The notes below the pieces were generated by a model. It did no database searches. It was not told where the DNA came from and saw nothing but the letters and a program-made list of their open reading frames with translations. From positions 1 to 54,384 of the forward strand of contig DAMCAP010000016.1 in the NCBI GenBank assembly GCA_032059445.1: a DNA stretch of 54,384 nucleotides, in the 5' to 3' direction. Within the stretch, counting starts at the first letter, position 1, and the number at the start of each line of letters is the position of its first letter. Both the position numbers and the translations under genes were made by a program. Positions 52,293-54,384 of the stretch are shown here, piece after piece. Source of the DNA: DAMCAP01 sp032059445. GTDB taxonomy: Bacteria; Bacillota; Clostridia; Oscillospirales; Ruminococcaceae.

Positions 52293-52607
52293 AAAATCAA
52301 AAACCCCATCGGCACCAAATTGTACCAATGGGGTTGCAATCAAATACTGATGCTACATCCTCACAGGCACAATGCATTAAGCACTTGCACCTGTGACCAA
52401 TAAGGCCCGGAGCAAGCGCTACCGATCATCGTCCTGAAATAGATGTAACATAGTAAACATATCTCTTACCTGCCTAAAAGTAATTCATCCCACAAGTGCA
52501 GCCTGCGGATACTGCCCAAAGTAGGGCGACGTCTTGCGAGCGCCGTAGTGGGGGAGCATGGTGTGCTAAGTTTACCTTAGTATACTCCCGCTTGCAAAAA
52601 AATGCAA
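52293..52607 (-). ncRNA. Candidate leader or small RNA upstream of the synthetase gene
   Basis: On the minus strand TTGCAT (52607-52602), 17 bases and TATACT (52584-52579) form a promoter. The transcript (about 275 nt) ends at a terminator (52336-52293) with arms AACCCCATTGG and CCGATGGGGTT and a TTTTTGATTTT tail, before reaching the synthetase start at 52196. Other stems lie inside, for example CACAGGTGCAAGTGC with GCATTGTGCCTGTG. It could be an independent small RNA or an attenuator leader. The T-box core is absent. No RNA family was recognised. Confidence 0.45.
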
Positions 52608-52702
52608 GGATTTTATTCGTGATATTTAAAAGGGCTTTATCAGCTCATAAAAGTTGTGCTATACTGAAGCTAAGTTAAAATACATATGAGGGGAACGAAC
52701 AG

Positions 52703-53194
52703 ATGAACGCTTCAGAAGTTGCAGCCAAAATGATCGAATACTCCAATGGCAATCTCCACGACATCAATCATTTTATGAAGGTATATGCTTATGCAAAAAC
52801 CATTGGTGAATGTGAAAAGCTAGATAGCAAGACGCAAACCACGCTGGAAGTCGCCGCTATCCTCCATGATATTGCATGCCCGTTATGCCGAGAAAAGTAC
52901 GGAAACACCAACGCACGGTGCCAAGAAACGGAAGGTGCGATTTTGGCAGAAGCATTCCTAAAGGACATGGGGTACTCCCATGCGCTCATCGAGCGTGTTG
53001 TCTTTTTGGTGGGGCATCACCACACCCTCAAAGATATTGAGGGAATGGACTATCAGATTTTGTTAGAAGCTGATTACCTTGTCAATGCAGATGAAGGTAA
53101 GCAATCGGAAGAAAGTATCCGTAATGTGATGGAGCGTATCTTCCAAACAAAGACGGGGATTTCTTTGCTAAAATCTATGTACAAGCTTGGGTAG
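52703..53194 (+). CDS. HD-domain protein
   Basis: This 163-residue protein has an HD fold with HDINHFMKVYAYAKTIGE (His21), LEVAAILHDIACP (His-Asp), VGHHHTLKDI and LEADYLVNADEG, the classic HDIG-like ligand order. Such small HD proteins are nucleotide phosphohydrolases of unknown substrate. ATG 52703 follows GAGGGGAAC. It stands alone; the -10-like TATACT upstream (52662-52667) may be its promoter. It is the third small HD protein in the window, and the three differ clearly in sequence. Confidence 0.85.
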   Translation: MNASEVAAKMIEYSNGNLHDINHFMKVYAYAKTIGECEKLDSKTQTTLEVAAILHDIACPLCREKYGNTNARCQETEGAILAEAFLKDMGYSHALIERVVFLVGHHHTLKDIEGMDYQILLEADYLVNADEGKQSEESIRNVMERIFQTKTGISLLKSMYKLG

Positions 53195-53291
53195 ATTGCG
53201 ACTGACTAAGGGCATGGCAGAAGCCGTCGGGCAATAAACGGCAGGATGGATGATGCAAATTATGTGACCCCAGCCTTTATTCACTTATAGC

Positions 53292-53335
53292 AAAAAGCAG
53301 CAGCTACAAAACCTGTAGCTGCTGCTTTGTTTTTA
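53292..53335. terminator. Bidirectional terminator
   Basis: AAAGCAGCAGCTACA pairs perfectly with TGTAGCTGCTGCTTT, with T-runs on both strands. Confidence 0.9.
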
Positions 53336-54049
53336 GGATCGGGGTGCTTGGGTCACTTCAATATCACGTACTGCCTTGATATAATCCCCATTTTTCTTGT
53401 CCTTGACAATTTCGTAGTTCATATATTTGTCGGGCGATACCGTGTTGGTATCCTTGGTGATATCAGTGGTCCAGATATTGGCTGGGGGCACATAGCCTAC
53501 CGTCAAAATGATGGAGTTGCCTTTTTTGACGATCTTCTCAACCTTAGGGGAGTAGCTGACCTTTTGGACGATAGGCACGTGGTATGCCTTGATATCGTGC
53601 TCATATAGGTAGCTTGCCTCATAGTCGTCGAAGGTACGGTGGGTCAGCTTAATATTGGGGCCAAAGAGCTTTGCTGCCTCTACATCTAGATCGGAGGCGG
53701 GCACGATGACCAGACCAATGTCGTCATATGCGTAGTTGTTTCGGTTTTCGCCTAAGAGCGCGGACCACATGGCTGCTTGCAAGACGAAGTTTGGATCCGC
53801 ATTCTCTGGGGTGCTAAATGGTACTGGGTCAAACATGACCACTGGTCGCAGGTAGTTTTGGTATTTCTCGATCTCCTTGGTATTGTCGAGGATCGAAGTT
53901 ACCAGTTGGTAGGCTCCTGTAAGTACTGCTAGACTACCAATCAGCGCCAGTGCAAAGATCCCGTAGCCCACCTTTAGGGCGAGGGGGTTGCGCTTTTGCT
54001 TTTTAATTGGGGCCTCTTGTTTCTTTGGGGTAGTATCTTTTGTTGACAT
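53333..54049 (-). CDS. Unknown membrane-anchored protein
   Basis: This 238-residue protein has a Lys-rich cytoplasmic start (STKDTTPKKQEAPIKKQKRN), one membrane helix (about residues 26-50) and an extracellular domain of about 185 residues with no motif that I recognise. The DNA around PASDLDVEAAKLFG (middle) and KVEKIVKKGNSIILTVGYVP (late) suggests a folded alpha/beta domain. ATG 54049 follows GGGAGGAAA. It lies immediately downstream of proA on the same strand (47 bp), possibly co-transcribed. Function unknown. Confidence 0.75.
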   Translation of the reverse strand: MSTKDTTPKKQEAPIKKQKRNPLALKVGYGIFALALIGSLAVLTGAYQLVTSILDNTKEIEKYQNYLRPVVMFDPVPFSTPENADPNFVLQAAMWSALLGENRNNYAYDDIGLVIVPASDLDVEAAKLFGPNIKLTHRTFDDYEASYLYEHDIKAYHVPIVQKVSYSPKVEKIVKKGNSIILTVGYVPPANIWTTDITKDTNTVSPDKYMNYEIVKDKKNGDYIKAVRDIEVTQAPRS

Positions 54050-54096
54050 GTTTCCTCCCTTTTCAAACAAGGCGGATGCGCCGTCTGCTTGAGGAT

Positions 54097-54384
54097 TTAT
54101 CTAACCTGTCCGTTACCTGTGATGATATATTTTGCTGTGGTGAGGTCGCGTAGACCCATGGGCCCTCTGGCATGGAGCCTTTGGGTAGATATGCCTACCT
54201 CAGCCCCCAAGCCAAACTCACCGCCATCGGTGAAGCGGGTAGAGGCGTTGACATAAACGGCAGCGCTATCGACACGAGCGATAAACTCCTGACTTGCACT
54301 GTAGCTCTCGGTGATGATAGACTCCGAGTGGCCGGTAGAATATTCAGCGATATGCTTAACGGCTTCATCTAACGAATCAACCAC
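54097..54384 (-). CDS. proA: Glutamate-5-semialdehyde dehydrogenase, C-terminal part (cut by window edge)
   Basis: The last 95 residues of ProA (gamma-glutamyl phosphate reductase) are visible: AVKHIAEYSTGHSESIITE, SAAVYVNASTRFTDGGEFGLGAEVG (split in family blocks) and LHARGPMGLRDLTTAKYI. These match the family closely. ProA reduces glutamyl phosphate in proline synthesis, usually beside proB, which would lie beyond the window. The N-terminal part, including the catalytic cysteine, is outside. The stop at 54097 is in the normal place. Confidence 0.93.
   Translation of the reverse strand: MVDSLDEAVKHIAEYSTGHSESIITESYSASQEFIARVDSAAVYVNASTRFTDGGEFGLGAEVGISTQRLHARGPMGLRDLTTAKYIITGNGQVR

Noticed and set aside
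52197..52570. T-box leader ahead of the aspartyl-tRNA synthetase gene
   Set aside because: The UGGnACCGCG core is missing next to the terminator.
1..54384. tRNA or rRNA genes
   Set aside because: No TTC-loop or rRNA core sequences were seen in any intergenic region by eye; a tRNAscan run would settle it.

Overview
The window looks like an endospore-forming anaerobe of the Bacillota (class Clostridia, most likely Oscillospiraceae or a relative). The basis is the set of spore genes (spoIVA, cotJABC, spoIIID, ypeB, a SpoIID-domain protein), a clostridial pyruvate:ferredoxin oxidoreductase, the yedF/DUF3343 pair, and Gram-positive ribosome binding sites and rho-independent terminators throughout. 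The sequence is a scaffold with four N gaps (5331-5340, 11808-11817, 13052-13061, 28124-28217). No CRISPR array, tRNA or rRNA was seen.

The main discovery is in the first 9 kb. The gene for the spore-coat ATPase SpoIVA is broken into pieces by intervening DNA carrying serine recombinases. Its middle part lies at about 4021-5162 and its C-terminal part at about 8624-8900. They are separated by a 3461-bp element (5163-8623) that carries cotJABC on the minus strand and, on the plus strand, a 49-aa SHOCT-like protein followed by a large serine recombinase. Both element ends share an 11-bp core (CATACATATGA). Joining them at that core restores the SpoIVA reading frame with no residue gained or lost against the family. 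The joined element ends form a 38-bp near-perfect palindrome around a central CA, as expected of a serine-recombinase attP, and the restored gene forms an imperfect palindrome around the same CA. A near-consensus sigma-E promoter drives the SHOCT-like/recombinase operon, which suggests mother-cell-specific excision similar to the skin element of sigK. The SpoIVA N-terminus (about 20 residues, immediately before the Walker A loop) is also missing. The DNA in its place (1 to about 4020) carries three tandem serine recombinases, a YqeK-like HD phosphohydrolase and a terminator. This implies a second element in the same gene whose left end lies upstream of the window.

The rest reads as ordinary chromosome. 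9.3-12 kb: an AraC regulator, DUF3343/yedF selenium- or sulfur-related genes and an ECF-type membrane protein. 12-19 kb: a candidate structured RNA, a YfhO-family membrane protein with a GT2 glycosyltransferase, thiI with its cysteine desulfurase, and a 145-bp tandem triplication between these last two. 19-31 kb: ypeB, a DJ-1/PfpI protein, glutamate dehydrogenase, a Can2/Card1-like (DUF1887) putative nuclease without CRISPR neighbours, a CBS/CorC transporter-like protein, and a pyruvate:ferredoxin oxidoreductase broken by a gap and a frameshift. 31-39 kb: a GNAT protein, an ABC ATPase with a NusG-II lipoprotein-like partner, an AT-rich HD protein, a formate/nitrite channel, a PAP2 phosphatase, two M20 peptidases and a CPBP protease. 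39-54 kb: metG-tatD, spoIIID with a strong sigma-E promoter, a chemoreceptor, an acetate transporter, a MoCF-like/SpoIID fusion, a BtuF-like lipoprotein, an archaeal-type aspartyl-tRNA synthetase with a possible leader RNA, an HD protein, an unknown membrane protein and the end of proA.

The sporulation genes fit one programme. Sigma-E would switch on spoIIID and the element recombinase; excision would make spoIVA readable in the mother cell only, while the forespore keeps the interrupted copy. The excision itself is inferred from sequence and has not been observed here.
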